From Bradyrhizobium sp. Ash2021 (lineage in GTDB: Bacteria; Pseudomonadota; Alphaproteobacteria; Rhizobiales; Xanthobacteraceae): a stretch of DNA of 64,000 bases. Position 1 is the first letter of the stretch. Every line of letters starts with the position of its first letter. The translations under genes were made by a program, and so were the position numbers. Of the stretch, positions 9,488 to 18,658 are shown in pieces. Under the pieces are notes generated by a model. It searched no databases and was not told the origin of the DNA. It worked only from the letters and a program-made list of their open reading frames with translations. The stretch spans positions 1,364,001 to 1,428,000 of the forward strand of contig NZ_CP100604.1 in the NCBI RefSeq assembly GCF_031202265.1, read 5' to 3'.

Positions 9488-10456
9488 ATGTCCATGCCGG
9501 CCTTGTTCAAGGGGCGTCTGTCGGTTCCCGTGATCGGTGCGCCGCTGTTCATCATTTCCGTACCCGACCTGGTGATCGCGCAATGCAAGGCCGGCGTGGT
9601 CGGATCGTTCCCGGCACTGAACGCGCGGCCGGCGGCGCTGCTCGACGAATGGATCGCGCGGATCAAGGAGGAACTCGCCGCCCACGACAAGGCGCATCCC
9701 GCCCGGCTGTCGGCGCCGTTCGCGGTGAACCAGATCGTGCACAAGTCGAACAACCGGCTCGATCACGACCTTGCGGTTTGCGAGAAGCACAAAGTGCCGA
9801 TGATGATCACCTCGCTCGGCGCGCGCGAGGAGCTCAATCAGGCAGCCCATGGCTGGGGCGGCATCGTGTTCCACGACGTCATCAATCAGAGGTTCGCGCA
9901 CAAGGCGGTCGAGAAGGGCGCCGATGGCCTGATCCTGGTCTCCGCCGGCGCCGGCGGCCATGCCGGCGAGATTTCGCCGTTCGCCTTTGTCGCTGAGACG
10001 CGGCAATGGTTCGACGGTCCGATCGCGCTGTCGGGCGCGATCGCCACCGGCCGCGCCATTCGCGCCGCGCGGATTCTCGGCGCCGACTTCGCCTATATCG
10101 GCTCCGCCTTCATCGCCACCGCGGAAGCCAATGCGGTGGAAGGCTACAAGCAGATGATCACGGCGGCGGGTGCGGAAGACATCGTCTATTCGAACCTGTT
10201 CACCGGCGTGCACGGCAATTATCTGAAGCCGTCGATCGTCGCCGCCGGCATGGATCCGGAAAACCTGCCGACCTCGGATCCGTCGAAAATGAGTTTTGGC
10301 ACCGACGCGTCGGGCGAACGGGCAAAGCCAAAGGCCTGGAAGGAAATCTGGGGCAGCGGCCAGGGCGTCGGCAGCGTCGCAAAAGTGCTGCCCGCCGGCG
10401 ACCTGATCGCGCGGTTCAGACAAGAATACGCCGAGGCCATCGACCCCGCGCTGTGA
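9488..10456 (+). CDS. Nitronate monooxygenase-family flavoprotein (paralogue 1)
   Basis: 322-residue FMN-dependent TIM-barrel enzyme of the 2-nitropropane dioxygenase family, which oxidises alkyl nitronates. It begins in the barrel with VIGAPLFIIS. The phosphate-binding segment SAGAGGHAGEISPFAFV is near residue 157, and the typical GADFAYIGSAFIAT precedes the C-terminal lid. A second, diverged copy is at 15463. The start ATG at 9488 follows AAGGAA. The real substrate is unknown. Confidence 0.88.
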   Translation: MSMPALFKGRLSVPVIGAPLFIISVPDLVIAQCKAGVVGSFPALNARPAALLDEWIARIKEELAAHDKAHPARLSAPFAVNQIVHKSNNRLDHDLAVCEKHKVPMMITSLGAREELNQAAHGWGGIVFHDVINQRFAHKAVEKGADGLILVSAGAGGHAGEISPFAFVAETRQWFDGPIALSGAIATGRAIRAARILGADFAYIGSAFIATAEANAVEGYKQMITAAGAEDIVYSNLFTGVHGNYLKPSIVAAGMDPENLPTSDPSKMSFGTDASGERAKPKAWKEIWGSGQGVGSVAKVLPAGDLIARFRQEYAEAIDPAL

Positions 10457-10468
10457 CGTTGGATGCAT

Positions 10469-10630
10469 CGTGTCCCGGACGCGGCGCAGCGTGCATAAGC
10501 GCGTTTACGCGCGTCTTCGACGCGCTATGGCTGCTCCGCAGAGCCGGGACCCACACCTCGCAAAGCAAGATGGACCCCGGATCAGCAGCGCACCGCTTGC
10601 GCGGTGCGCTGCATCCGGGGAACGCCAGTA
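10469..10630. repeat. Long palindromic intergenic repeat, same family as 13649-13792
   Basis: It shares blocks with the 13.65 kb element: tgtcccgga, ctgctccgcagagccgggaccca, ccggatcagcagcgcaccgc. Internal inverted arms are visible (gcagcgcaccgc with gcggtgcgctgc). It fills most of the gap between the nitronate monooxygenase and upp genes. Confidence 0.7.
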
Positions 10631-10682
10631 GAGACCTGGTGCCACTTGATGCGCACGCAACCCCTGTGCCACAAAGACCCGC

Positions 10683-11318
10683 ATGACAGCCAGCAAGCTC
10701 AACGTCGTCAACCATCCCCTGGTCCAGCACAAGCTTACGCTGATGCGCGAGCGCGAGCGTTCGATCAAGGGCTTTCGCGAGCTCACGAACGAGATCGGGA
10801 TGCTGCTTTGCTATGAAGTCACGCGCGACTTGCCGCTCGAACTGGTGGACATCGAGACGCCGCTGACCCCGATGCAGGCGCCGATGATCGCGGGCAAGAA
10901 ACTGACGCTGGCGCCGATCCTGCGCGCCGGCGTCGGATTTCTGGACGGAATGCTGGCGATGGTGCCGTCGGCGCGCGTGGCGCATATCGGGCTCTATCGC
11001 GATCCCAAGACGTTGCAAGCTGTCGAATATTACTTCAAGGCGCCGCAGGATCTGTCGGATCGCACGGTGATCCTGATGGATCCGATGCTTGCGACCGGCA
11101 ATTCCGCCTGCGCGGCCGCAGCCCTGCTCAAGTCGCGGGGCGCCCGTGACATCAGGTTTGTCTGCCTGCTGGCCGCGCCCGAGGGCATCGCGCACTTCCA
11201 GAAGGAGCATCCCGACATCCCGGTCTGGACCGCGGCCGTCGACGAAAAGCTGAACGACCACGGCTACATCCTGCCGGGCCTCGGCGACGCCGGCGACCGG
11301 ATGTTCGGCACCAAGTGA
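10683..11318 (+). CDS. upp: Uracil phosphoribosyltransferase
   Basis: 211 residues; converts uracil and PRPP to UMP in pyrimidine salvage. The N-terminus [17 protein letters not shown] and the PRPP-binding loop [13 protein letters not shown] (near residue 130) are diagnostic. The C-terminus [15 protein letters not shown] forms the uracil-binding end typical of Upp. Normal length. The thioesterase gene follows after 10 bp, so the two may be cotranscribed, though no shared pathway is evident. Confidence 0.96.
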   Translation: MTASKLNVVNHPLVQHKLTLMRERERSIKGFRELTNEIGMLLCYEVTRDLPLELVDIETPLTPMQAPMIAGKKLTLAPILRAGVGFLDGMLAMVPSARVAHIGLYRDPKTLQAVEYYFKAPQDLSDRTVILMDPMLATGNSACAAAALLKSRGARDIRFVCLLAAPEGIAHFQKEHPDIPVWTAAVDEKLNDHGYILPGLGDAGDRMFGTK

Positions 11319-11328
11319 TGTCCGCTTG

Positions 11329-12099
11329 ATGGATCCGATCTTTCGCGTCGACGGCGATCGCGTCGTCACCAGCCCCGACGCGGCTGGCCCCTGGGATCCG
11401 CGCATGCAGCACGGTTCGGCGCCGGCAGCGCTGGTGGTGTGGGCGGCCGAGGCGATACCGTCGCCGGTGCCGATGCAGATTGCGCGCGTCACCATCGATC
11501 TGATGCGCCCCGTGCCGGTGGCGCCGTTGACGATCGAGCGCGAAATCTTGCGCGAGGGCCGCAAGATCCAGCTTTGCGCGATCAAACTGCTTGCCGACGG
11601 CGTTGTCGTGGTCGGCGCGACCGTGCTGAAGATCAAGACGCAGTCGCTGGCATTGCCGCCCGAGATCGCGGATGTGCCGCTCGAACTGCCGGGGCCCGAT
11701 CAATCGATGGTCGAACCCGCCGACAATGCCGGCAGTCCATTCACAAAGTGCATTTCGATGCGCGCCGCGCATGGCCGCTTCGGCATGGTCGGCCCCGCCG
11801 CGATCTGGTTTCGGATCGACCAGCCGCTGATCGCGGGATCGCCGATCTCGCAGGCGATGCGCGCCGTGGTCGCGGCCGACTTTTCCAACGGAACATCCGC
11901 GCTCGACTTCCGCCAATGGACCTTCATCAACGCCGACCTCAGCGTCAATTTTGCGCGGCAGCCGGTCGGCGAGTGGATCCTGCTCGATGGGGAATGCTGG
12001 ATCGGCCCTGACGGCGCGGGGCTGGCGATGTCGCGGCTCGCGGATCGAAGCGGCTATTTCGGCCGCGCCGTCCAGAGCCTCGTGATCGAGAAGCGGTAA
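11329..12099 (+). CDS. Thioesterase-family protein (TesB-like double hotdog)
   Basis: 256 residues. The layout matches acyl-CoA thioesterase-like proteins made of two hotdog repeats: an N-terminal half with HGSAPAALVVWAAEA and VTIDLMRPVPVAPLTIEREILREGRKIQ, and a C-terminal half with DFSNGTSALDFRQWTFINADLSVNF and GLAMSRLADRSGYFGRAVQSL. It would hydrolyse or bind acyl-CoA in the cytoplasm. The start could be the TTG at 11326 or the adjacent ATG at 11329; I use the ATG. Confidence 0.78.
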   Translation: MDPIFRVDGDRVVTSPDAAGPWDPRMQHGSAPAALVVWAAEAIPSPVPMQIARVTIDLMRPVPVAPLTIEREILREGRKIQLCAIKLLADGVVVVGATVLKIKTQSLALPPEIADVPLELPGPDQSMVEPADNAGSPFTKCISMRAAHGRFGMVGPAAIWFRIDQPLIAGSPISQAMRAVVAADFSNGTSALDFRQWTFINADLSVNFARQPVGEWILLDGECWIGPDGAGLAMSRLADRSGYFGRAVQSLVIEKR

Positions 12100-12202
12100 C
12101 GCGTCGAAGTCACGCGATGCGCTGCCAAGCGGCATTTTCCCTAACAAAAACTGGCGAGGCGTCCTGCCGTCGGCGCCAAGGGCTGGGCCGGCCGCATCAA
12201 CC

Positions 12203-12239
12203 TTGACACGTGACCAAATGGTCACCTATTATCCGTCCC
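12203..12239 (+). promoter_or_regulatory. Promoter with built-in 16-bp operator for the ArsR-SRPBCC gene
   Basis: TTGACA (12203-12208) and TATTAT (12227-12232) are 18 bp apart. The spacer contains a perfect palindrome GTGACCAAATGGTCAC (12210-12225). The coding ATG is at 12240, only 7 bp past the -10 box, so the transcript would be leaderless. The position suggests the ArsR-type product represses its own promoter; that is inference. Confidence 0.75.
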
Positions 12240-13019
12240 ATGGATGCTGTGTTCAGAGCCCTTGCGGACCCGACGCGCCGAAGCCTGCTCGACGAATTGT
12301 TCAAGCGGGATGGGCAGACGCTGAGCGAACTCGAGGAGCGGCTGCCGATGACGCGCTTCGGTGTGATGAAGCACCTGAAGTTGCTCGAGGAGGCCGGTCT
12401 CGTCGTGAGCAAGCGGCGCGGCCGCGAGAAATTGCACTTCCTGAACCCGGTTCCGATCCGGCTGGTCCACGACCGCTGGGTGAGCAAATACGCCGAACCC
12501 TGGGCCGCCGACTTGAGCGAACTCAAGCGCACATTGGAGAAGACGATGGAGAAGGTTTTCGAAATCTACATCAAGACAACGCCCGAGCGCCTCTGGCACG
12601 CCATAACCGACACCGAGATGCGGCGCAAATACACGTTTGGCGCCGTCGTCACGTCGGATTGGGCGCAGGGCTCACGCTACGAGGGCCGCGGCCACGGCAA
12701 TTTGATCTTCGAGGGCGAGAATCTGGAGATCGATCCGCCGCGCCGGCTGGTGCAGAGTTTTCGGGCGGTCTGGGGCGAGGACGTCAAGGGCGAGGGGACG
12801 TCGCGGGTGACCTGGGAGATCGAACAGGTCGGCGATTCCTGCCGGCTCACCGTCACCCACGATCAGCTGCGCGACGGCGCCAACAACCAGCTCTATGGCG
12901 GCTGGCCGATGATTCTTTCCGGAATCAAGACGCTGCTGGAGTCCGGCGAAATGCTGACGACGCCGGGATCGCTGCGCTGGGTGGAAGGCCGGAACGAGCA
13001 CCTGCCCGAAGTGCACTGA
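12240..13019 (+). CDS. ArsR-type winged-helix regulator fused to an SRPBCC (AHSA1-like) domain
   Basis: 259 residues. Residues 1-95 are an ArsR-like DNA-binding domain (FRALADPTRRSLLDEL, LSELEERLPMTRFGVMKHLKLL). The C-terminal 150 residues are an AHSA1/START-like ligand pocket (VFEIYIKTTPERLWHAITD, WAQGSRYEGRG). ArsR-SRPBCC fusions commonly sit beside DHFR-like or SRPBCC partners and repress their own operon; here a DHFR-like gene follows by 50 bp. Ligand unknown. The ATG at 12240 is chosen because it lies directly after the promoter and starts the conserved domain. Confidence 0.85.
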   Translation: MDAVFRALADPTRRSLLDELFKRDGQTLSELEERLPMTRFGVMKHLKLLEEAGLVVSKRRGREKLHFLNPVPIRLVHDRWVSKYAEPWAADLSELKRTLEKTMEKVFEIYIKTTPERLWHAITDTEMRRKYTFGAVVTSDWAQGSRYEGRGHGNLIFEGENLEIDPPRRLVQSFRAVWGEDVKGEGTSRVTWEIEQVGDSCRLTVTHDQLRDGANNQLYGGWPMILSGIKTLLESGEMLTTPGSLRWVEGRNEHLPEVH

Positions 13020-13069
13020 GCGCGAATTTTCGCGGGCGATCGACCACCAAATTCCGGAAGGAGCAATCA

Positions 13070-13642
13070 ATGCCAAAGCTGGTTGTCTACAATTCGATGT
13101 CGCTGGATGGCTACTTTACCGATGCCAAAGGCGACATGAGCTGGGCCCATAAGCAGGACCCGGAGTGGCAGGCCTTCGTCGCGGAGAACGCGCGCGGCGG
13201 CGGCCAGCTGCTGTTCGGCCGGATCACCTATGATTTGATGGCGAGCTTCTGGCCGACGCCGCTTGCGATGCAAAGCAATCCAACCATTGCCGAGCGGATG
13301 AACAACTTAAGGAAATACGTGTTCTCCACGACGATGGACCAGGCCTCATGGCGCAACACCACGCTGTTCAAGGGCGATCTTGCCACCGAAGTCCGCAAGC
13401 TGAAGCAAAAGCCCGGTCCTGACATCGTGATTATGGGAAGCGGCAGCCTCGTCGCCCAATTGGCGGAAGCCGGATTGATCGACGAATACCAGATCGTGCT
13501 CAACCCGCTGGTCGTCGGCAGCGGCCGCACGCTGTTCGAGGGCGTCAAGCGCAAGCTGCCGATGAAGCTCGCGAAGTCGCGGGCGTTCGGCAATGGCAAT
13601 GTCGTGCTGTTTTATGAGCCGGTCGATCAATTGCTGGGGTGA
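13070..13642 (+). CDS. Dihydrofolate reductase-family protein (RibD C-terminal fold)
   Basis: 190 residues with the DHFR/RibD_C fold: start YNSMSLDGYFTDAKGDMSW, middle QLLFGRITYDLMASFWP, nucleotide-binding IVIMGSGSLVAQLAEAGLIDEY, end LNPLVVGSGRTLFEG. It would be an NADPH-dependent reductase of unknown substrate and is not expected to be the essential folate enzyme. A GGAAGGAG ribosome-binding site sits at 13056-13063. It is the probable second gene of the ArsR-SRPBCC operon. Confidence 0.85.
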   Translation: MPKLVVYNSMSLDGYFTDAKGDMSWAHKQDPEWQAFVAENARGGGQLLFGRITYDLMASFWPTPLAMQSNPTIAERMNNLRKYVFSTTMDQASWRNTTLFKGDLATEVRKLKQKPGPDIVIMGSGSLVAQLAEAGLIDEYQIVLNPLVVGSGRTLFEGVKRKLPMKLAKSRAFGNGNVVLFYEPVDQLLG

Positions 13643-13648
13643 GCGACA

Positions 13649-13792
13649 CGCTCGTGTCCCGGATGCTGCGCAACGCGCCGCGTTTGCGGCGTGGTGCGCT
13701 GCTGATCCGGGACCCAGCAAGCGGCACTGTGGGTCCCGGCTCTGCGGAGCAGCGCTGAAGAAGCACTGCACCGCGTCCGGGACACGCGAGCG
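13649..13792. repeat. Long palindromic repeat between convergent genes
   Basis: The arms CGCTCGTGTCCCGGA and TCCGGGACACGCGAGCG close the element. Inside are gatccgggacccagc against tgggtcccggctctg and an internal GCGCCGCGTTTGCGGCGTGGTGCGC hairpin region. It ends directly at the stop codon of the convergent acyl-CoA synthetase and may act as a bidirectional terminator. Confidence 0.78.
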
Positions 13793-15355
13793 TCAGCCCA
13801 CCATCCGCTGGTGGCCGACCCAAAAGCCCGCCTTCAGCACCTTCTTGTCGACCTTGCCGACGCCGGTCATCGGCAGCTCCTTGACGAACTTGATGTGCTT
13901 TGGCGCGTGCGCCGAACCCTTCCTGGCTTTCACGAGGTTGATCAGTTCGTCCGCGTTCGGCCTCGTACCGTCGCGCGCGACGATCACGGCGGTGACGGCC
14001 TCGCCCCATTTGTCGTCGGGCACGCCGACCACGGCGACCATCGCGACGTCGGCGTGCTGCGACAGGACATCTTCGATTTCGCGCGGAAAGATGTTGAAGC
14101 CGCCGGTGACGATCATGTCCTTCTTGCGGTCGAGGATGAACATGTAGCCGCGCTCGTCGGCGCGGGCGATGTCGCCGGTATGCAGCCAGCCGCTCTTCAG
14201 CGTTTCCGCGGTCTGCTCGGGCCGTCTCCAGTATTCCGCCATCACATGTGAGGCGCGCACGCAGATCTCGCCGGCCTCGCCGGTTGCGACCTCCTGGTCA
14301 TCATTGTCCAAAATCCTGACCTGGCAGGCGGCAATCGGGAATCCGCAGGACAGGAATAGCTCCGGCGTCTTGGGATCGTGGTCCGCCTTGCGCAGCACCG
14401 AGACCGGATAGCATTCGGTCTGGCCATAGAGCTGCGAGAACACCGGCCCGATCCGCTCGATGCCCTCGACCAGCCGGCTCGGCGACATCGCCGACGCGCC
14501 ATAGAGCAGCAATTCGAGCGAGGACAGATCGGTCTTGTCGAGCGAAGGATGATCCAGCATCACATAGATCATGGTCGGCACGAACAGCGTGAAGTTGATG
14601 CGCTCGCGCGCGATGGTCTTGAACACCGCCTCCGGATCGAAGCCCTTGAGCATATGCACGGTGCCACCGCGCATCAGCGTCGGCAGCACTTTGGTGCCGG
14701 CGACATGGCTGATCGGCGCCACCGTGAGATAGCGCGGCGTCTCCGGAATTTCGAAATCGGCCAGGATCGCGCTGGCAAAGCCGCCATATTCGCGGTGGTA
14801 ACGCAGCGCGCCCTTGGATTTGCCGGTGGTGCCGCCGGTGTAATTCAGCGTCGCGATATCGTCGGGGCCGGCGAAGCAGCGCGGGCTGGCGTGGCCGGCA
14901 GTCTCGATCGCCTGCAACAGATCGACACCGCAATTGGCGGGACCGAGCGTAAAGACGTTTTTCACGCCGAGCGCCTTGGCGGCGAGATCGCCGCCGCGAT
15001 CGCGGAACGTGACGCCGTCGATCACCAGCATCTGCGCCTCGGAATCCTCGAGCTGGAACAGTTGATCGTCGAGCGATCCCAGGGGATGCAGCCAGGTGAT
15101 TGCCAGCCGCGCCAGTTGCGCGGCGACGCCCGCGCACCAGGTGTCGGCGCGGTTGGCGGTCAAAAACGCGACGCGGGTGCCGGGCGCAAAGCCGAGCTGC
15201 ATGAACACTTTCTGGATCCGCCCGATCAGCTCGGTCGCGCCCTGATAGCTGAGTGATCCGCCCGGCCAGCTGAACGCCGTGCGCTGTGGGTAGCGCGCCA
15301 GCGCGCGCAGCGTCTGTTCGCACGTCGATGGAAACGCATAGAGCGGATCGCTCAT
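13793..15355 (-). CDS. Acyl-CoA synthetase / AMP-dependent ligase
   Basis: 520-residue ANL enzyme. The P-loop YTGGTTGKSKGALRYH is near residue 173. YGQTECYPVSVL is the adenine-binding A5 region. GWLHTGDIARADERGYMFILDRKKDMIVTGGFNIFPREIE is the hinge, and the catalytic Lys is in TGVGKVDKK near the C-terminus. It activates a carboxylic acid to its CoA thioester; the acid is unknown. The neighbouring divergent gene is a nitronate monooxygenase, which gives no pathway clue. Confidence 0.85.
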   Translation of the reverse strand: MSDPLYAFPSTCEQTLRALARYPQRTAFSWPGGSLSYQGATELIGRIQKVFMQLGFAPGTRVAFLTANRADTWCAGVAAQLARLAITWLHPLGSLDDQLFQLEDSEAQMLVIDGVTFRDRGGDLAAKALGVKNVFTLGPANCGVDLLQAIETAGHASPRCFAGPDDIATLNYTGGTTGKSKGALRYHREYGGFASAILADFEIPETPRYLTVAPISHVAGTKVLPTLMRGGTVHMLKGFDPEAVFKTIARERINFTLFVPTMIYVMLDHPSLDKTDLSSLELLLYGASAMSPSRLVEGIERIGPVFSQLYGQTECYPVSVLRKADHDPKTPELFLSCGFPIAACQVRILDNDDQEVATGEAGEICVRASHVMAEYWRRPEQTAETLKSGWLHTGDIARADERGYMFILDRKKDMIVTGGFNIFPREIEDVLSQHADVAMVAVVGVPDDKWGEAVTAVIVARDGTRPNADELINLVKARKGSAHAPKHIKFVKELPMTGVGKVDKKVLKAGFWVGHQRMVG

Positions 15356-15462
15356 TCTCTCGTCCTCCCGATTGTGTCGCTTTGTCTTCGGCGTTTGATC
15401 GTGCCAAAGTTGGCCGCAACGCTAGCACACAAAAGCCGCTGCTCAAGCCGGGAACAAGCCCC

Positions 15463-16443
15463 TTGCCAACCGCCGATCCTCTTTCGCGCTTCCGCGACCG
15501 CCTCAGCCTGCCGTTGATCGCAGCACCGATGTTCCTCGTCTCCGGGGTCGAGCTGGTGGCGGCTGCCTGCCGCAACGGCGTGATCGGTTCATTCCCGACG
15601 GTGAATTGCCGCAGCCCCGAGGAGCTCGATGGCTGGCTTGGCGAGATAGACCAGCGGCTGCGCCAGCATTCGGATGCAAGCGGCAAGCCCGCGGCGCCGG
15701 TTTGCGCAAACCTGATCGTGCATCGCTCCAACGCGCGGCTCGCACAGGATCTAGCGGTGTTGCTGCGGCACCGGCCCGAGATGGTCATCACGTCGGTCGG
15801 ATCGCCGGCGCCGGTGCTGGCGCCGCTGCACGATGCCGGCGCGCTGGTTTTCGCCGATGTCGCCAGCATCCGCCACGCCGAGCGCGCGGTGGCCGCCGGC
15901 GCCGACGGGCTGGTGCTGCTGACGGCGGGCGCGGGCGGCCAGACCGGCTGGCTCAACCCGTTCGTGTTCGTGCGCGCGGTGCGCGCGTTCTTCGACGGGC
16001 CGGTGGTGCTCGCGGGCGGCATCGGCGACGGCCACGCGCTCCGTGCGGCGCAGGCGCTCGGCTGCGATCTCGCCTACATGGGGACCAAGTTTATCGCCAC
16101 GCGCGAAAGCATGGCGGACGCGCGATACAAGGCGATGCTGGTCGAAAGCAGCGCCGACGATATTCTGCTGACCACCGCGTTCACGGGATTGCAGACCAAC
16201 ATGCTGCGGCCGTCGATTGAGGCGGCGGGCCTCGACCCCGACGATCTGCCGCAGCGCGGCGCAATCGATATCGGCAAGGACATCGACGTCGGTGCCCGCG
16301 AAAACCGCCCGAAACGCTGGCGGGATATCTGGAGCGCAGGCCATGCGACCTCGGGTGTGACCGAGGTGCTCCCGGTCGACGAACTCGTGGCGCGGACAAT
16401 TGCGGAATACGAAGCCGCGAGCGCGCATGTGAAGCTCGGCTGA
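15463..16443 (+). CDS. Nitronate monooxygenase-family flavoprotein (paralogue 2)
   Basis: About 326 residues of the same FMN TIM-barrel family as the gene at 9488, with the parallel landmarks PLIAAPMFLVSGVELV, VIGSFPTVNCRSPEELD, LLTAGAGGQTGWLNPFVFV and LGCDLAYMGTKFIAT. In the phosphate loop, GGHAGE of the first copy is replaced by GGQTGW. The start is uncertain: the frame is open from 15286, but that part overlaps the divergent gene. The first plausible start near the conserved core is TTG 15463. Confidence 0.82.
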   Translation: MPTADPLSRFRDRLSLPLIAAPMFLVSGVELVAAACRNGVIGSFPTVNCRSPEELDGWLGEIDQRLRQHSDASGKPAAPVCANLIVHRSNARLAQDLAVLLRHRPEMVITSVGSPAPVLAPLHDAGALVFADVASIRHAERAVAAGADGLVLLTAGAGGQTGWLNPFVFVRAVRAFFDGPVVLAGGIGDGHALRAAQALGCDLAYMGTKFIATRESMADARYKAMLVESSADDILLTTAFTGLQTNMLRPSIEAAGLDPDDLPQRGAIDIGKDIDVGARENRPKRWRDIWSAGHATSGVTEVLPVDELVARTIAEYEAASAHVKLG

Positions 16444-16473
16444 GAGAAACGCTCAATTTGTAAACGGGCATTC

Positions 16474-16620
16474 ACTGTCATGCCCCGCTTCAAGCGGGGC
16501 ATCCAGTACACCGCGGCACACGTCGTGATTACGATGCGGGACACGGAGTACTGGATGCCCCGGTCATAGGCGAGCGGAAGCGACGCCGTCCTTCGGACGG
16601 CTATGCCGGGCGACGACGAG
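16474..16620. repeat. Long palindromic intergenic repeat (third type)
   Basis: A perfect inner hairpin GCCCCGCTT-CAAGCGGGGC is followed by catccagtac. The inverse gtactggatgccccg lies about 50 bp on. A terminal hairpin ccgtccttcggacgg completes the element. It lies between convergent genes. Confidence 0.75.
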
Positions 16621-16643
16621 AGGAGAAGTGGTTCGAGGCCGCC

Positions 16644-17300
16644 CTAGTTCGCCACGAAATACCAAACCTTGCCGTAGCGGACGAGCCGGGTCGGCGGCTT
16701 GTCGTCGAACTCGAAGAATTTTTTGGGATCGCCGCCGGACGGCACGTGCAGGAAGCCGGTGAAAGTGTGCTTCAGGCCGCGCGAGGTCAGGAACAGCACA
16801 TAGGTGCCCTGGTCGGTCTGGTCGACGACGATGTCGTTACCGCCTGCGGAGACATTCGGCGCGTCGTCGCCGAGCGCGATCAGGTTTTCGTTGGTGTCGA
16901 CATTGGGCTTGAGATCGCCGGCTTCGACCCGCGCCACGATCCGTTCGCGCTCAGTGCGGTGCCAGTCGAAATTTCGCTGTAACGCGATCTGCTGCAGCGG
17001 CGCCCAGGCGAGGATCGTAAGCGTCAACGCGCAAATGAAAAACGGTGCCGCGAACTGGGCCCCGCCGTGGCGGACCCTTATCAGCAATGTCGCGGACCAC
17101 AGGCCGCAGCCGAAAAACATCAAGGCGACCAGCGGCAGGATGCCGAGCAGGACAAAGCTCGAAGGCCAGTCCGCCATCGCCAATTCGAAGGTCGCGATCA
17201 ACAGCGTGACGATCGAGACGGTGGTGGCCGCCAGCAAGGCGGTGCGGACCGACGGCGTTGCCGCCGCTTCCGTCGTGCTCTGATGTGTCGATCCCGCCAT
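16644..17300 (-). CDS. Membrane protein of unknown function
   Basis: 218 residues. Three hydrophobic segments lie in the N-terminal half (around residues 19-40, 47-70 and 82-102). A soluble C-terminal half contains ERERIVARVEAGDLKPN, and a possible beta-rich end runs FTGFLHVPSGGDPKKFFEF to VRYGKVWYFVAN. I recognise no family. The start ATG at 17300 is the only reasonable one. It is convergent with the nitronate monooxygenase gene across a palindromic repeat. Confidence 0.65.
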   Translation of the reverse strand: MAGSTHQSTTEAAATPSVRTALLAATTVSIVTLLIATFELAMADWPSSFVLLGILPLVALMFFGCGLWSATLLIRVRHGGAQFAAPFFICALTLTILAWAPLQQIALQRNFDWHRTERERIVARVEAGDLKPNVDTNENLIALGDDAPNVSAGGNDIVVDQTDQGTYVLFLTSRGLKHTFTGFLHVPSGGDPKKFFEFDDKPPTRLVRYGKVWYFVAN

Positions 17301-17442
17301 TCAAAACTGTCCCGCGGCGCGGTTCGCGCCCTATCGAGGCTGTGCGGCCTTAACGCGCCGTTAACTACGGCAGCCCCAACAATAGCCCCAGAGGATGGTC
17401 AGCCGCCACCGCCGGACCGCCCGACAGCGAAGGGGATGCGAG

Positions 17443-17688
17443 ATGGATTTCGAGGCGCTTTTTGCAAAAACCCCGGCGACAATCGATGAACTCAAGACCC
17501 GGGTGTTTTATGCCCTGCAGCGGCATCCGATGTGCCGCAGCGTCGAATTCGACATCGTCAGCACGCCCCGCACGCGCAGGACCAACTGGACGGTCAGCCT
17601 GCGCTCGGTCGCGCCGGGCGCGGTATGGGAAGCGCACGAAATCGTCGCGGATATCCAGGATGCCTATGATCTGGCCGCGGCGGCCTGA
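17443..17688 (+). CDS. Small conserved-looking protein, function unknown
   Basis: 81 residues beginning MDFEALFAKTPATIDELKTRV and ending DIQDAYDLAAAA. The ATG at 17443 is preceded by AAGGGGATG-type purine-rich sequence. It is compact and soluble, with no Cys motif or membrane segment; predicted content is helix-beta-helix. No family recognised. Confidence 0.6.
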   Translation: MDFEALFAKTPATIDELKTRVFYALQRHPMCRSVEFDIVSTPRTRRTNWTVSLRSVAPGAVWEAHEIVADIQDAYDLAAAA

Positions 17689-17806
17689 TTTCCGGTTATT
17701 TCAGCACGATTTTCAGCTCGTTCCCCATGCCGTGACCCCTTCAGCGGCATGGTAAAGCCTTAATTGGCATCCAGTTTTCGAGGGTAGGCCGAGGCGGTCG
17801 ACGCGA

Positions 17807-18544
17807 ATGGAGACCTTTTTGACCAGAGCCATTACCCTCGTCGCGCTGACCTGTTTCCTCGTGGTCGGCGCCGCCGCCACCAGTATTCTCGGCCGCGACA
17901 GTGTATCGGCGGCGCGATACGAGGTGGCTGCCGCGGTGATCGACAAGCCCCTTGTTTCGAACAAGGAAGCCAAGAAGGACCGGCTTGCCATCGCCGCTTT
18001 GGCGCTGGCGTCGTTCGACCCGCCGCAAACCCAAATTCAGGCACAGGTACAGGCTCAAGCCGAGCCGCAAGCCCAGACCCAACCTCAAACCCAAGCCCAA
18101 CCTCAAACTGTGCTGCTGACCGAGCCGCTGCGTCAGGCCTATGCCTCCAGCACCTCCGCCGACAACGTCATGCCGAAGCTGGCCGACCCGGCCGCGGCGC
18201 CGAAGCCGAAGGCCGCGAGCAAGCCGCAGCCGCAAAAGACCTACGCGCTATTGAGCGACGTGCAGATCGCCGGCATCAAGGAACGCCTGAAATTGTCCTC
18301 GGAGCAGGAATCCTATTGGCCGCCGGTGGAGAGCGCGTTGCGCGCCGTCGCCCGCAAGATCCACGCCAAGCGGCAGGTTGACCCGGGCGCCACCGGCGTG
18401 CCGATCGATCCCGACTCCGAAGAAGTCCAGCAATTGAAATCGGCGGCAATGCCGCTGCTGTTCCAGCTCCGCGAAGACCAGAAGAGCGAAGTGCGCTCGC
18501 TCGCCCGCATCATCGGGCTGGAAAAAGTCGCCGCGATGATTTGA
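17807..18544 (+). CDS. Envelope protein with Gln-rich repeats and a C-terminal helical (LTXXQ/Spy-like) region
   Basis: 245 residues. A signal or anchor segment lies at residues 9-27 (ITLVALTCFLVVGAA). Residues about 66-102 are a Gln-rich stretch built from QAQ/QTQ/PQT units. The C-terminal 95 residues (ERLKLSSEQESYWPPVESALRAVARK and LREDQKSEVRSLARIIGLEKVAAMI) are helical with the spacing of LTXXQ/Spy-type periplasmic proteins. A role in periplasmic protein or metal protection is possible but only inferred from shape. Confidence 0.65.
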   Translation: METFLTRAITLVALTCFLVVGAAATSILGRDSVSAARYEVAAAVIDKPLVSNKEAKKDRLAIAALALASFDPPQTQIQAQVQAQAEPQAQTQPQTQAQPQTVLLTEPLRQAYASSTSADNVMPKLADPAAAPKPKAASKPQPQKTYALLSDVQIAGIKERLKLSSEQESYWPPVESALRAVARKIHAKRQVDPGATGVPIDPDSEEVQQLKSAAMPLLFQLREDQKSEVRSLARIIGLEKVAAMI

Positions 18545-18658
18545 GGCGAGGGCGACGCGATCGCCATCTGGCCATCGCACCGCTCCCACGATTTTTATCT
18601 GACGCGTTTTCTTAACGCGAACCGGTCTCCACTTCGCTCGAAAACGTTATGATTCACC

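Noticed and set aside
14301..16022. 573-codon minus frame spanning the acyl-CoA synthetase and nitronate monooxygenase region
   Set aside because: Low-complexity Arg/Ala translation typical of a shadow frame; both real genes are in other frames.
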